Below, piece by piece: positions 36,128 through 48,141 of a stretch of 64,000 nucleotides of DNA. The position numbers and the translations under genes were made by a program. The stretch's first letter is position 1. The number at the start of each line of letters is the position of its first letter. Source of the DNA: Colletotrichum lupini (lineage: Eukaryota; Ascomycota; Sordariomycetes; Glomerellales; Glomerellaceae); contig NC_064675.1 in assembly GCF_023278565.1 (NCBI RefSeq), positions 3,534,001-3,598,000 of the forward strand, given 5' to 3'. Below the pieces are notes generated by a model, which worked only from the letters and a program-made list of their open reading frames with translations, did not search any database and was not told where the DNA came from.

Positions 36128-37307
36128 ATGTCTTCACCGAAGAAGAAACACAATCGACGCAAGTCTCTTCGCGATCTATTCGACCTTGAAATCCCCCGAG
36201 TGGTTATTCCCTCACCTAATACAAGGCCCAATATAACGAACAATCATGCGCCAACACCTCCACTCCACCATATCAAGAGGCTGGCCGGTGAGATCATCTG
36301 GGAATGATAATGATCAGAAAGAGAAGTCAGAAACTCTTTCTATGACGATCAGAGCCGATGACGTTTATCTACAATATTCAAGCGACGATAATCCAAAGAA
36401 GCTGTTCGAAAAAGCTTCAAACTGGCTTCTAGCAATACAAGAGAATTCAGCAGAGAACGATCATGCAGATACGATACTCAAAGAGACACACGAAGCGATA
36501 ATTCGTGCTATCTTTGGCTCTAACATGATTGAGAGAGCTGGTCTTGGCTGGGATATCACAGTTCACCTCTGCCGAAAGATCTTCTCCGGCGAAGATGTCA
36601 CCGACATTCCTGAGCGTACTCCTGAGTACGAAAGCGAATTGCTGGAGATGTATCGAAAAGAAGGCAATCTCAAGGACATGCCGGCGCAGTATGTTCTCCG
36701 CGGACGAAGAGAAATCATTCAGCACGCGCGCGCTTTTCAATACCTCATACATACATTTGTCGTATTGCGAGAAGATCTTACCGAGGAGATCATCAAAGAA
36801 ACACATCGAATCCTCACCAAGGGTATCCCAATCGTTCAAGAGGGCATGGATGACGTTGCACCTGAGAAATATGGTGGCATCTATCGGGATGTTGCAGTTG
36901 GAGCTGGCTCGACAATGTTCACAGTTCCTCAATTCGTGCCGCGCAAGATGAAAGAGTTCTGCGAGAAACTCAAGGAAGATATCTCGCTCGCCGAAACACG
37001 AGGCTTCATCGACCCGTTCTCTATAGCTTCAAAGTACTCACTGGAATTTGTCCAAATTCACCCATTCCAAGATGGCAATGGCAGAACTTGCCGTATGATA
37101 CTCAATGCAATTCTCTGCAGATATGCAGGTATCATTGTTCCCATCGGCGAGCAAGGAGAAGAGAGGAGCGAGTATATAGCGATAAAGCGAAATGCGAGCG
37201 AAAACATGGATGGACATGGCCCATACGCTCTTTTCGTGCTTACCAGAGCCGTTACACGCCTGCGAGAACTGAAGAAGAAGATGGCTGGTAAAGGAAGAAG
37301 AAAATGA
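36128..37307 (+). CDS. Fic-domain AMP-transferase
   Basis: Fic/DOC-fold enzyme, expected to transfer AMP (or another nucleotide moiety) to hydroxyl groups of target proteins. The complete active-site motif HPFQDGNGRT, matching HPFx(D/E)GN(G/K)R, lies at residue 272 of the 353-residue frame that starts at ATG 36246. A flap-like STMFTVP segment precedes it. An N-terminal helix with SNMIER (residue 92) resembles the class II inhibitory motif (S/T)xxxE(G/N), with the Glu kept and the last position Arg. The 5' end is uncertain. An upstream frame from ATG 36128 encodes a basic peptide (MSSPKKKHNRRKS). It could be exon 1, joined by an intron from 36288 to acceptor 36330 or 36354, both of which keep frame. 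Otherwise it is an overlapping uORF. The gene is head-to-head with the decayed GTPase and less GC-rich than most neighbours. Confidence 0.85.
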
Positions 37308-38202
37308 GCTGTGTGTTCGGGGAGTCTGAAATCCATTTCATGGATTCAGTTAAGCTGGGGGAGCTGGAGTTCTAAGAAGTTATGAGACAGAAAGTTACTG
37401 CATCGTTTGAGATGCGCCGACGACTCGGCTTGGGAGGGAAACATTACTCTTAAACACATACCTAGCTGATAATCAGGCTGCCTGAATTCAAAGTTACCTA
37501 GTTTTTTCATGTCCTTGAGAAATTGTAAAATGTGAGGCGTATTACTTTATTCAGGCTACTAACATCTTATTGGTTTATCCAGGTATCCTAAGCAAAAGGA
37601 GAGAGACAGCCACGAAGATAGTTGTACCGGTCATGCAAGCAATGCATGATTTCTCACTTGTAACTCGGGATTTAACTAAGGTAGCTTGCCACTGGTACTT
37701 GCGATAATATTGGCGGGGGAACACATCGCCGTATGTACGTAAGGGCAGGGGCTTCATTTCATTTGGCACGGAAGTCCTCCAGAATATGATTGGGATAAAA
37801 GTTCCAAATATTCTTGTTGAATAGGCTCGATCCATCAGACACAAGTGGTGGGATAAATGCACGGAGTAATTAACTCATGCTTCGCTGTGCAAAATACAGC
37901 AAGGCGTGTCGTCGGAGTTGGGCCGCTTTCCTCGGTGAAGGAGGTCCGGATGGTGGGGCCGGGGTATCAGGGGTTCAGCCCCCACCGCCTTCCCCATTAG
38001 CCAGCCCGTGCCTCCTAGTCGAATCGTGGAAGCTCCAACACCTACGTGCTTTAGCTCAGCTTTCCCAGCCCTGTCCAACGCGCCTTCCTTCCCAAGACCG
38101 AACCTGGTTATCAGCTACAAACCTTCCTACAAGCATTTCCCGCCCGCCGCGCGCATCCCACGATACTCACACAAGAACACACACATAGGGACGACAGCCA
38201 TA
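37308..38202. other. Intergenic region
   Basis: The first ~550 bp are AT-richer than the surroundings; the second half is GC-rich promoter of the CFIm25 gene. No gene recognised. Confidence 0.5.
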
Positions 38203-39100
<898 letters not shown>

Positions 39101-39356
39101 GAGTTGCGGGTCGCGCGAAATGCGGACACAGAAAGGGAGGAAGGGCTTCTCACGAAAAGGGATCAGGGGCGAGGCGTTTTGGCGTAGGTCACAAAAGTGC
39201 CATAAGTAGACCGGTAGGACTGTACAACAGGTTTGACGCGATATTTGCGTCGATCGACACCACATAGAATGGTATTCATTGTTTGGAAGTGGGATTGGTG
39301 ACGTTTTTTTTTTTCCATTCCATGTTCTCAGTCTATCTGCATAACACCTAAGAAAC

Positions 39357-40145
39357 TCACGCCTTGGGCTCTCCCTGGATGGTGGCCACCAGGCGGCGCT
39401 GGTGCTTGCTGGCCCTGAACTCCAGGTACCAGATTCCTTGCCAGGTTCCGGTAGCCTAGACAATGTAAGTGAGCCGGAAATCCACCATTTCGACTTTTCC
39501 TGTGATCAGACTTACCAACTTGCCATCCTTGATCGGGATGGTAACACTCGCGCCAACGAGAGCGCTCTTGATGTGAGCCTGTGTGTGACACATGACATCA
39601 GATCACCACACTGTAGCACCGAAAGATTGAAAAGAAACCAAACTCACCGGCATGTCATCGGGACCCTCGGCGCTGTGACGGTACAGCTCCTGGCCCTTGG
39701 GCCCCGCCTCGGGCGCGATGCGGTCCAGCGCGTCGCTCATGTCGGCGCGGACGTCGTCGTCCCAGTTCTCGTTGAGGCTGAGGGCGCAGCTCGTGTGCTG
39801 GACAAACAGGTGGAGGATGCCGACCTTGTAGTTCTTGAGCTCCGGGAGGGCGCCGACGATCTCGTCCGTGATGAGGTAGGAGCCGCGCGAGCGGGCGGGC
39901 AGGGAGAACTGCTTTTGGAACCAGGAGCCCGTCATGGTTGTTGTAGTTGGTGGGGTATGACGTGGGGGTTTTGAGCTGCTGCTGCTGCTACTTGTCGAGA
40001 ATGCGTAGCCTAGGGCTGTAAGAGGCAGGTTCCAGAGAAAGTGAAATAGGTTTGGAAAGAGGCAGATAATGATGAAGCAGAGGATGAGTAGGGTCGTCGT
40101 CTGTGAGGTTTGGGTACGGTTGGTTTGTGGTGTCGTCGGAGACAT
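39357..40145 (-). CDS. YjbQ/UPF0047 family protein
   Basis: Member of the UPF0047 (YjbQ) family, a small beta-rich trimeric fold; bacterial members can show thiamine-phosphate-synthase-like activity, but the cellular role is not settled. Exons: 40145-39648, 39578-39516, 39455-39357. The last two introns have clean GTGAGT/GTAAGT donors and all joins are phase 0. Core motifs: SWFQKQFSLPARSRGSYLIT, GILHLFVQHTSCALSLNEN, the His-containing ELYRHSAEGPDDMPAHIKSA and TWQGIWYLEFRA. The core starts at ATG 39935 (MTGSWFQK), as in homologues. The frame is open to an upstream ATG at 40145, which adds 70 residues with a strong hydrophobic segment (TTLLILCFIIICLFPNLF). Both starts have an A at -3. The longer form would be membrane-anchored or mitochondrial; the shorter, cytosolic. 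Confidence 0.88.
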
Positions 40146-40968
40146 TGTGGTCGTGCTTGGAGTGTGGAAAATGATGCGGGCGCCGCGCTGGTCTCCAATC
40201 TGGTGGGGCAGGTTTGATGGATAAAGTGAGGTCAGATTACCTTGGGGAAGCAGCAGATTGGACGATTCTGGAGAGGGAACGCATGCAAAAGACGTAGCAA
40301 GTAATGCTGATATGACCTCAGACCCTGTGGTTTGGGTAAAGCAAATTGTTTGAAAATCATTGACAACGGTTTCTGATTTTCGTATTGAATCCTGTGTAAT
40401 GTCGCCTTATCGGAGTGATTCAGTGCTCATAGAGGCTGATGGTGCAGCAAATCATGGTAAAACCCAAGTCACTTTCTGCAGTGCACTATGATGAATGTTA
40501 AACTGTGTCATGTCGCTGTCCAGCAACCTCTTCTAACGCATCTTTCGTAAACGTAACTAGCTCTTGGGACGGCCAAGAAAGCCATGAATCTTGATGACAA
40601 TCCGCATTGGCCATCTCATCAACGTCCTTCTCACGATGCCGGTAAATTAAACAGCGAACGTCTACACCGTCAAGCCATTTGAACCCCCGATGCTTCAAGA
40701 GAGCAGCCATTCTGCACCAAACCAACACCTCAGAGCCCGAAAACTCAACCATCTGCTCATCTTTGAATGAAAATTGTGAAATTGGTTTAACCCGAAGCAA
40801 CTCTGATCCTGCTATATCTACACAGCCCACGGCTTCCAGCCCGTCGCACAGCACACGGTGTCTAAGCGCTCTCTTTTCGTCCCAAAGCTGGCGACCCCTT
40901 GCCGCTATTGCTCATGCGGTTGCCGTAGCCAAACACTCCCATTCCACCATCCACAGCTATTGCCGGCT
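40146..40968. other. Intergenic region
   Basis: Promoter of the YjbQ gene and 3' flank of NDUFS6. A 118-codon minus-strand frame (40498-40854) has no recognisable domain and I do not call it. Confidence 0.5.
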
Positions 40969-41739
40969 CTATGCGAGGGGGTACGAGGTCTCGGGGAGGG
41001 ATTCGAGGTGCTTGCGGTGGTGCTCGTTGGCCTAGTCGTTGCATCAATTAGCTCCCCCATTGTTCGACTCGTTGCGGTGTACAGATAGCAGGATATGTCG
41101 GACCCAACTTACAAAGGGAAGACCGCAGTAGTTGCAGCTCGAAATCTCCGGCTTGTCAGTGTTGATAAAGATTCTAGGGTGACCAGACGGTCCGCCGCCG
41201 CCATCGCACGCCACGACGCGGGCGTGAGTCCACCGGACGGGCTCCTTGTGAACGAGCTCCATCGCGGAGTGAGGTTGTGGCTACAAATGTCGTCGAGACA
41301 CACGTCAGTTCCTGGTTCTGTGATAGACTTCCCAGCCCTCTTCAGCAGCTGAAGCTCCAACAATTGACTCTCCAAGCCATTCGACTCCTCATCCTCCATC
41401 GTCCTCACATCTCTTCAACCCTCTCCACTCAGTCCCAGGGGTCGCAGGCGTCGCTTAGCTCACCTGGAGAGCGAAATCAGTCTGCTCAAACCGCGGACCA
41501 GTCATGGCCTCGGCGCGGGGCTTTTGGCTGCGCGACCAGACAAGCGACCGGTTCGGCGCCTGTCCGACCGTCTCGGGGACGGTGTTGTCGGCGACCTGGG
41601 GCGTCGCGGCCTCGTTCTTCTCGACGACGGCGGGTCTCTCGGTCGTGCGGACCGTCGTCGACACACTAAACGGTCTCGAGGCGACGCGGAGCTGCCGCGA
41701 CAGGGCGCTCGTCGCTGCTCGTCTGGATGCCGACAACAT
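40969..41739 (-). CDS. NDUFS6: Complex I zinc-binding subunit (NDUFS6, 13 kDa)
   Basis: Accessory subunit of mitochondrial NADH:ubiquinone oxidoreductase that binds Zn and is needed late in assembly of the peripheral arm. Exons: 41739-41464, 41280-41113, 41031-40969, all phase 0, giving 168 residues. The presequence (MLSASRRAATSALSRQLRVA) is a classic mitochondrial targeting peptide. The zinc motif is complete: Cys in VVACDGG, His in SGHPRIF, then CNYCG. The C-terminus ends in the typical HHRKHLES segment carried by a 63-nt last exon. Introns are 183 and 81 bp with GTGAGC and GTAAGT donors. Confidence 0.93.
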
Positions 41740-42513
41740 GGCTTCGGTGTGCTGTGCTCAATTGAGTGGTGGGGATTCGCTTCGGATTCGAGAGCGGCGG
41801 TCGTCAGTTCGATTCCGGTCCTGGCTTTCAACCTACTCTCGGGTTTCTGGGGATAGCTTGGTGTTCGCGGAACCATTTGATTACACCTGCTGTCATTCGT
41901 CGGGAAGAACTGATGCCCCGTCGACCGAGTTGCAGACCCACCCATGGAGCACGGACCTGACGGTCAGTCTGGTAGGTACTGGGCAATCAAGCCAGTACTT
42001 TTGAATTTCACTCACACCCAAGTACCCTAGAATACGAATTTTGAGTCAGCCATGCCTGTCAATGAACAGCTACTCCAAAGCAATATTCTCAAAAACACAT
42101 GATTTACATGAAGGATACACAGCCAGTTTTGTTAAGGATTTGTCATATCCTCTTAAAGCATAACATGATAATCAAAAGTCATACACACGTGCCATCATGC
42201 AACCGATACTCCAATAGAAACCAACGAGGCTATGGAAGACTAGCCTCGTATATGCCAGGGCATGAGGGGGACTCTATCTCTATTTACGCCTCATTGTATC
42301 CTTTCTGCTTTTGTTTTGTGTAATGCATCCCTCCTCCCATGAACCAACCCCCCCCCGATACTTGTTCATAGCCACATGGACACATTTGCTGTGCTCGCGT
42401 CTTGGTATACGTCCAGGCGTCTCTTCATTTCTCCCTGCAAAGCCGAAGCGGGCAACAGGATTCTTCTCGAATTCACAATACGTCGCAATCATCTAGCGAT
42501 CCATCGGCAAGAA
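41740..42513. other. Intergenic region
   Basis: Promoter of NDUFS6 and 3' flank of the deubiquitinase gene. Nothing else recognised; a C8 run lies near 42349. Confidence 0.5.
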
Positions 42514-45500
42514 CTAGCGTGACCGAGTAGTCTGTCCATGCGCCTCTGCGTCGTCGTCAAGGTGGATCTCAGCTGCCTCTGTGGAAGCGGTATCGTTATC
42601 AGCAGCTGGCACAGAGATGACCTCTGCATTGTTCTGACGGGCCCATGCGGCGGTCTGGATCTCTGACAGACCAACCTGAGCGCCAAAGTCGGGCGGCGGA
42701 GGCGCCTCGTCATGGGCGGTCTCGTAATCTCCCATGGTCTCATCGAACTGCATATCAGTGTCGTTGCCGACTTCGCGCTCGTCTGACGAGTCTGGTTGTG
42801 CGTCGTCGCTACCGTAGCCGTCCAGACCAAGGGAGTTGTTGGTTCCATCAGCGGAATCCAAGGAATTCCAGTTCCAGCCCTGCGTAGCTGAGAACGCAGT
42901 CGAGTCTCCGTTGTAGTCCGTCATGCCGATGCCCTCATCCTCAATGCTGTTTTGAATGTTCTCGCTACCAACGTTGGTGCTGGAGCTACCCTCATAAGGT
43001 GGCAAATCATCCTCTGCACCCAGGTTGGCCGTGGACATCGTGTTACTAGCCAAACCACGATTTCCGCGCGGGTGAGTTGCTTCGGCTCCGATCCCAAGTC
43101 TCGACGATCCAGTTAGGGAGGAGCCCCCGACGAGACGTTGATCTTCCCCCGAATCGGTATCCTCTTCATCGTCGTCTTCTCCATCCTTGTCGAACTTGTC
43201 GAAGATCTCCTTGAAGCGAGGGCCGCCCAACGGGCCCTCGGACCGACGCCGGTAGAAGAGCAGGTAGGCCGCTCTAGTAACGACGCTCTCAGGCGAAGTC
43301 TTGCTGGCTGAGGTATCTGGAAAATGGTGAGTACGAGAAGTCATGTTTTGCAAAGGGTCAACCTACCATTGTAGTTGTACCACTGGCCGTCAACAAAGTT
43401 TCGCCCGTAAGCAGTGTAGTGGCCACCGCCGAGACCACCAAAGTGATCGTCGACCGCGATGAGGTCGTAGATCTCTTCCTTGCCCGTCTCCTGGCAGAGG
43501 ACACGCTTGTGAAGATCGAGACCCTCGATGGGGAAGTCAACCAAAACGTCCAGCTTGTCGCGGCGCCAGCCAGCACTGCTAAACCGCTTCAGGTGGACAA
43601 CGAGGATGTCTGGCGTCTTCCAGAGATCGAACTTCTTGCTAGCACGTCGATGCTCCTTGCAGCGTGGACAATACCACATGTCCTGCTCAGACAAGACTTC
43701 GGCCTTCTCGAACTCATCCAAGCACTCCTCAAGGGTAATGCCCTGCTTCTTGCGAGCCATCCGCGACTTACGCTTCTGTTCCAAGATGGGGTCCTTGAGC
43801 TCCTCTGGCTCGGTAAAGGTCTTTGAGCCGCGGTTGTCGTCAGTGTCGCGCAGTGACTCCTTGCCAAAGACCAAGTCCCAAGTTTCCTCGGACCAATCGA
43901 CGACAATGCCCTCATCCAGACGGACGAGCGGGCCACCGCGAATATCATCCTCAGGCGATGGTTGAGGCTCAACGTCGACCACGTGGAACGATTGCTCTTT
44001 GCTGTTCCGCGAGTCTCTGTTGCGGCGTTTGCCGCCCCTCTTCCCGTAGGTCTTGTTGCCCTTGTTATTCTTTCGGCGAGCTCCACCGACCTTGTGGTTG
44101 CCCCTTCCTCGGTTCATCGGCTGGGTAACGTTAGCTTTTGCCGCTTCCTCTGCTGTCGCTCGCCCGGTGATTACATACCTTGATAACGCGAACTGGCTCG
44201 TCCTCTTCCGACTCATCCGCCATGCGGGTCTGCTCCTCGACCGACTGCGGTGTGGTCTCTTCGCTGACACTCTCGTGCTCACTATCTGCACCGTTGGTGG
44301 AGCCAGGGCTGTTCGAGTCTTCGTTGGGGAGTTCCGGGGCGCGAGAAGACAGGAGACGAAAGTTCTTATTGTCGTCCACCGTATTCCAGCCCACAGGCAA
44401 CCCATAGTCGTTACTCTCGCCAAAGAAGCTGAGCTCAAACAGGTTCTGGAGGTGAGGCGGAAGGTACTCCTTGGGACTCGCCCACTTCGGGCGGCGAACG
44501 TTGAACTGCTTCAGGGTAGGTCGCCGGGTCTGCTGTTGCTCGCCTGCGCCGACAGAAACGTTCACCAAGTCATCCTCGCCTTCTACCGAGTTAGAGACAA
44601 CCTTACTGTCTCCTGAGGAATCGGCATCTGATTGGGATGTGATGACCATGTCCGCTTCGGTGCTTTCGTCGGTTTCTTCAAACTCGGACCAGGTAGAGAA
44701 CGTTGCCACCTTTTCCAAGACCTTGCGACGAATGGCATCCTCATTCCGGGACTAGAATGCTGTCAGTTTCACACAAGAGTCGCAAGAATCAGTGTTCAGC
44801 TTACCTCCTCAGGCGTAACAACGATGAAGTGAGGGGGGGCTGCAATATCGTCCCCCCTCAATCTGTAAGTGTTGCCCGTCTTCTTGCGGTGAAGAACAGG
44901 GACCAGCAAACGCTCAGTGCGTGGGTCAACCCAAGGCTCATCGCTGATCTCTAGCATCGACCTGGGCGTGCCCATCTTCTTCTGCTTAGGGGGGTAGTTG
45001 GTCGGCGACGATTCCAGCTCATGGAAGGCAGGTATATCGTTGGACTGGATCTCTTCTGAAACCGAGGTGGCATCGGAGTAGACCTTGAAGAACTTGCCCT
45101 TGAACTCTTCTGCTCCCATCAACAACTCCACAGGCACACCCGTCTTATCTGAGAGCGCTTTCTTCAACAACTCGATGGCACTGTGCTTCGGGAGCTCAAC
45201 CTCAAACTTCACAGGCACGTCGTTGAGCGGGTAGAACTTGACAGGCCGGCTCCACATGTCCTCCATGGGCAGCGGCAAAGTCAGATTGTTGAAGGGGTCG
45301 AAAGTGATGCTAATCTTGTCGCACGTCGGGCACTTGAGAGTGGACTTGTACAAGCCAGTGAAGAGGTCTGCGATGACGGAGTCGTCGCGCTTCCGAGTGA
45401 TATCCCATACCTCCTCAGCCATCTTACGAATGGCCTCCTCGTCACCGATCATGTCGTCTGTCGAGTCCGGCTTCTCAATGTAAGGTTTCTTATGAATACG

Positions 45501-47203
45501 ACTGAGGTCCTCTTGCAGCGCGTCGAGGAGGAAACCGAGGAACTCTTGGGTATCTTGTTGACCCCAGCCTTGGAAGGTGGCGCGAGCACGACCTACTGTG
45601 TTCTTGAAGTCGCGGGGACTGACTGCACCTCTCGACTCATTGTAAATCTCCTTGAGAAGTCCACCGTAAGCCATGGCCACCTGTCCTTTGTATCCAAGAG
45701 GGTTTCCCTTGTTGAGCTCCTCTTTGTACTTGTCCGTCAAGAAGTATTTTGTCAATTCCTCTACGCTGCGGACGCACTGCAGGGCCGAGTTCATATAGCA
45801 TGTGTTTCCAAGATTCTGAAGACCTACGGCGCCTAAGCCCCGGCCAGGTTTCTTCTTCTGCTGGGTACGGCCTCTGGTAACGGGTCCTTGAGGAGCAGGG
45901 CTGCTTCTTCCACTGCTGGTGGCCTTCAGGCTCGTGGCAGAGCCTCTAGATGCCAGAACCTTGTCATTCTTGCCATTCTTGAAGTAGGTTGAGACCCATG
46001 CGTTCTTCGCAATTTCTTCATCAATCACAAGGGTCATGTCTTGCATCAGTCCGTGGACCGAGAGGGGAGAGTTGCCGTTGTAGTTGGGGTTGGTAGTGTG
46101 GTCCACCGCAGAGACTACCTGTCGGTCTCCGCCGTTGACCTTTGTGAAGCTAGGCACCTCCACGAGCATACGTTGCCAGGGGCCCGACGAGCTCTCGCCG
46201 TCCTTGTCCGGGTTTGGAGAATCGGGCGGTGTGAGGGCAGACCGGGGTGACGACTCTTGCGCCTCGGGCTGTTGAGTAAGCTGCCATACCCGCATCTTAC
46301 GATCCAGAGGGACACCGGTGAGCTCCTTCAGCTCCTTGTAGAATGGGTGGTAGGGTGTGGTGGCACTCCGGGCCAGGACGAGGGGCTCCTTGCTCTTCAG
46401 CTCGTCCTTAATTTTGAAAGGGCTTGCCATGGACCAGAGTCTGTGGATTGTGAAGACGGGCGGGTTCAGCTCAAACATGACGTTCTTTTCGCTCGTCGAG
46501 TCGGGCGCCGCGTTGATAGCGCTGCGCACAATGGGCTTCTGTCCCTCACCGACGCCATACCACTCCGAGACGAGCGTCCAGGCGTCTTCCGGGAAGAGCT
46601 CGCACTCCTCCATGCCAGTACCAGGCTTCATCCGGACAAAGTCGTCACCGCTGGGCTGGGACAGGACCTCGAGAATGAGATCGGAGTTATCCACAGGGCC
46701 TAGCGGCTCGTCTGTCGTCTCTTTCTTGGCAAACTTGGGGTCTCCGCCAAGCGCCAAAGCCTTTTCTACCCATGATCTCGACACAACGTATGCGACATCG
46801 CCAATTTTCGGGGGTTCGTCGTTGAAAGCCTTGAGGAGGGTCTGAATGGTCTTGATTTGATCCTCGAGAGGGGGGAGATCTGCCGGAAAACCCTTGGTCA
46901 GCGAAAAGCCATCTTTGTATTCTCACAACCGTAGATACTCGTACCCTTGTCATTGGATTTTTTGGATGCTCCCTTGGCAACATTATCGGGCAAGTCGATA
47001 CTCATGGCCCTAGGCAAGTGTGTATTGGAAGAAGTTGGGGCTGACTCGGCATCCTCGGCTGACTGTTGCTGCTGCTGCTGGTTGGTGGAGGCCATCTCCA
47101 CGTCCTCCTCCTTCATACTGACATCGGCGTCGGGATCCATGCTGGAGGCTCTTCGTTTCAAGGGAGAGGAGGAACGCTGGTGAGGGTTGGCATCACTGGT
47201 CAT
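42514..47203 (-). CDS. UBP12: Ubiquitin-specific protease, Ubp12/USP4-15 type
   Basis: Cysteine deubiquitinase of the USP class. Exons: 47203-46945, 46879-44805, 44751-44179, 44120-43367, 43316-42514, giving 1487 residues; every junction keeps phase. Order of domains: a disordered N-terminus with Gln run and acidic patch; a DUSP domain (WYGVGEGQKP, residues ~110-270); a linker; then the USP core with Cys box GLQNLGNTCYMN (Cys about residue 447) and QQDTQEFLGFLLDALQEDL. A long insert follows, with CPTC and CPRC zinc-binding pairs, then the His box GGLGGGHYTAYG (His about 1203) and WYNYND. The His box is completed across an intron. The C-terminal ~250 residues are acidic and disordered. Two Arg/Lys/Gly-rich stretches around 44030-44110 (GKRGGKRRNR) may be nuclear localisation signals. 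All catalytic motifs are intact. Substrates are unknown. Confidence 0.93.
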
Positions 47204-47855
47204 GATGGCGCGGCGGGAAACGTTGAAGGGAGACCGGCTTCTGGCTGAATGAGACGTCAGCGCAGTGCCAGTCTCTGTGCCAGAAATATCGCCTCCTCGG
47301 TCGCTGTCAATGGACAGGTCGGCAACACCACAAGGTGATGAGGCGGCTGTGCTTGAAGCGTACTCGGCAGAGACGTGGGAACCGGTCTGCAGGCGCGCAG
47401 GTAGGCTTGATGCTGGGTACGAGTCGCCTCGAAGGTAGGTAGGGGTCGACAGGCCGTCGGTGGAGTGGGCGGCAGAGAAGGAGAAGGCTGGATCGTCGTT
47501 CGGCTCGCACGACGGCAGGACGGTGTTGGGAGAAGATGGATTAGATGTGTCGTTGGTGCGCGTCTGATTGCGAGAGATCTTTCTCTTCTTTGAGGAAGAC
47601 GTGGTGAAGGTGAGCTGCCTGTGCAGCTCCGGAGTGGCAGCGGGGGAAACTTGGGTGCGGTGACAGAGGGCGGGAGAGGGCGTATTGCATGTGTGGTGCA
47701 GCCAGATCCAGGACCAGATTCGGGTTCACAAGAGGATCCGGTTCGATTCGAGGCTCAGGCCAGCAGTACTGGACCTCGTGGGGAAGAATCGACGGTACCT
47801 CGGGCACTATAATCCTGTGAGGTAAGGTAGGGCAAGCCGCAAAGCCGATGGGGGT

Positions 47856-47886
47856 GTGCAGGTGCAGGTGCAAGTGCAAGTGCAGT
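47856..47886. repeat. GTGCAR hexamer repeat
   Basis: Tandem GTGCAG/GTGCAA units in the deubiquitinase upstream region. Confidence 0.85.
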
Positions 47887-48111
47887 GGCAGGTCCTGTCG
47901 GGGAGAAAAGAGAATTAATTACAGCGGAGGACGTCCAGACACAGACAGACGACTGCACTTTTGGGGGTGGGCTGTGGGGTGGAGAGAAGAAAATGGGAGG
48001 GTCCGATGGAATGAGATGCAGACAGTGGAAGAGGGTAAGGTGACTCGTGAGGGCAGCGGGCAGCAATTGGATCTGGATCTAATTGCAGCTGGAGGGCAAG
48101 AGCTGTGCTGT

Positions 48112-48141
48112 GTTTTGCTGTGCTGTGCTGTGCCGTGCTGT
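48112..48141. repeat. CTGTG pentamer repeat
   Basis: Imperfect tandem CTGTG units, one interrupted by a T run and one changed to CCGTG. Confidence 0.8.

Noticed and set aside
40498..40854. 118-codon minus-strand frame as a gene
   Set aside because: No recognisable domain and no splice partners.
41806..41825. tRNA B-box-like GTTCGATTCC
   Set aside because: The flanking bases cannot form a T-arm and no A-box or acceptor stem is found; the same holds for similar strings near 8367, 31137 and 47741.
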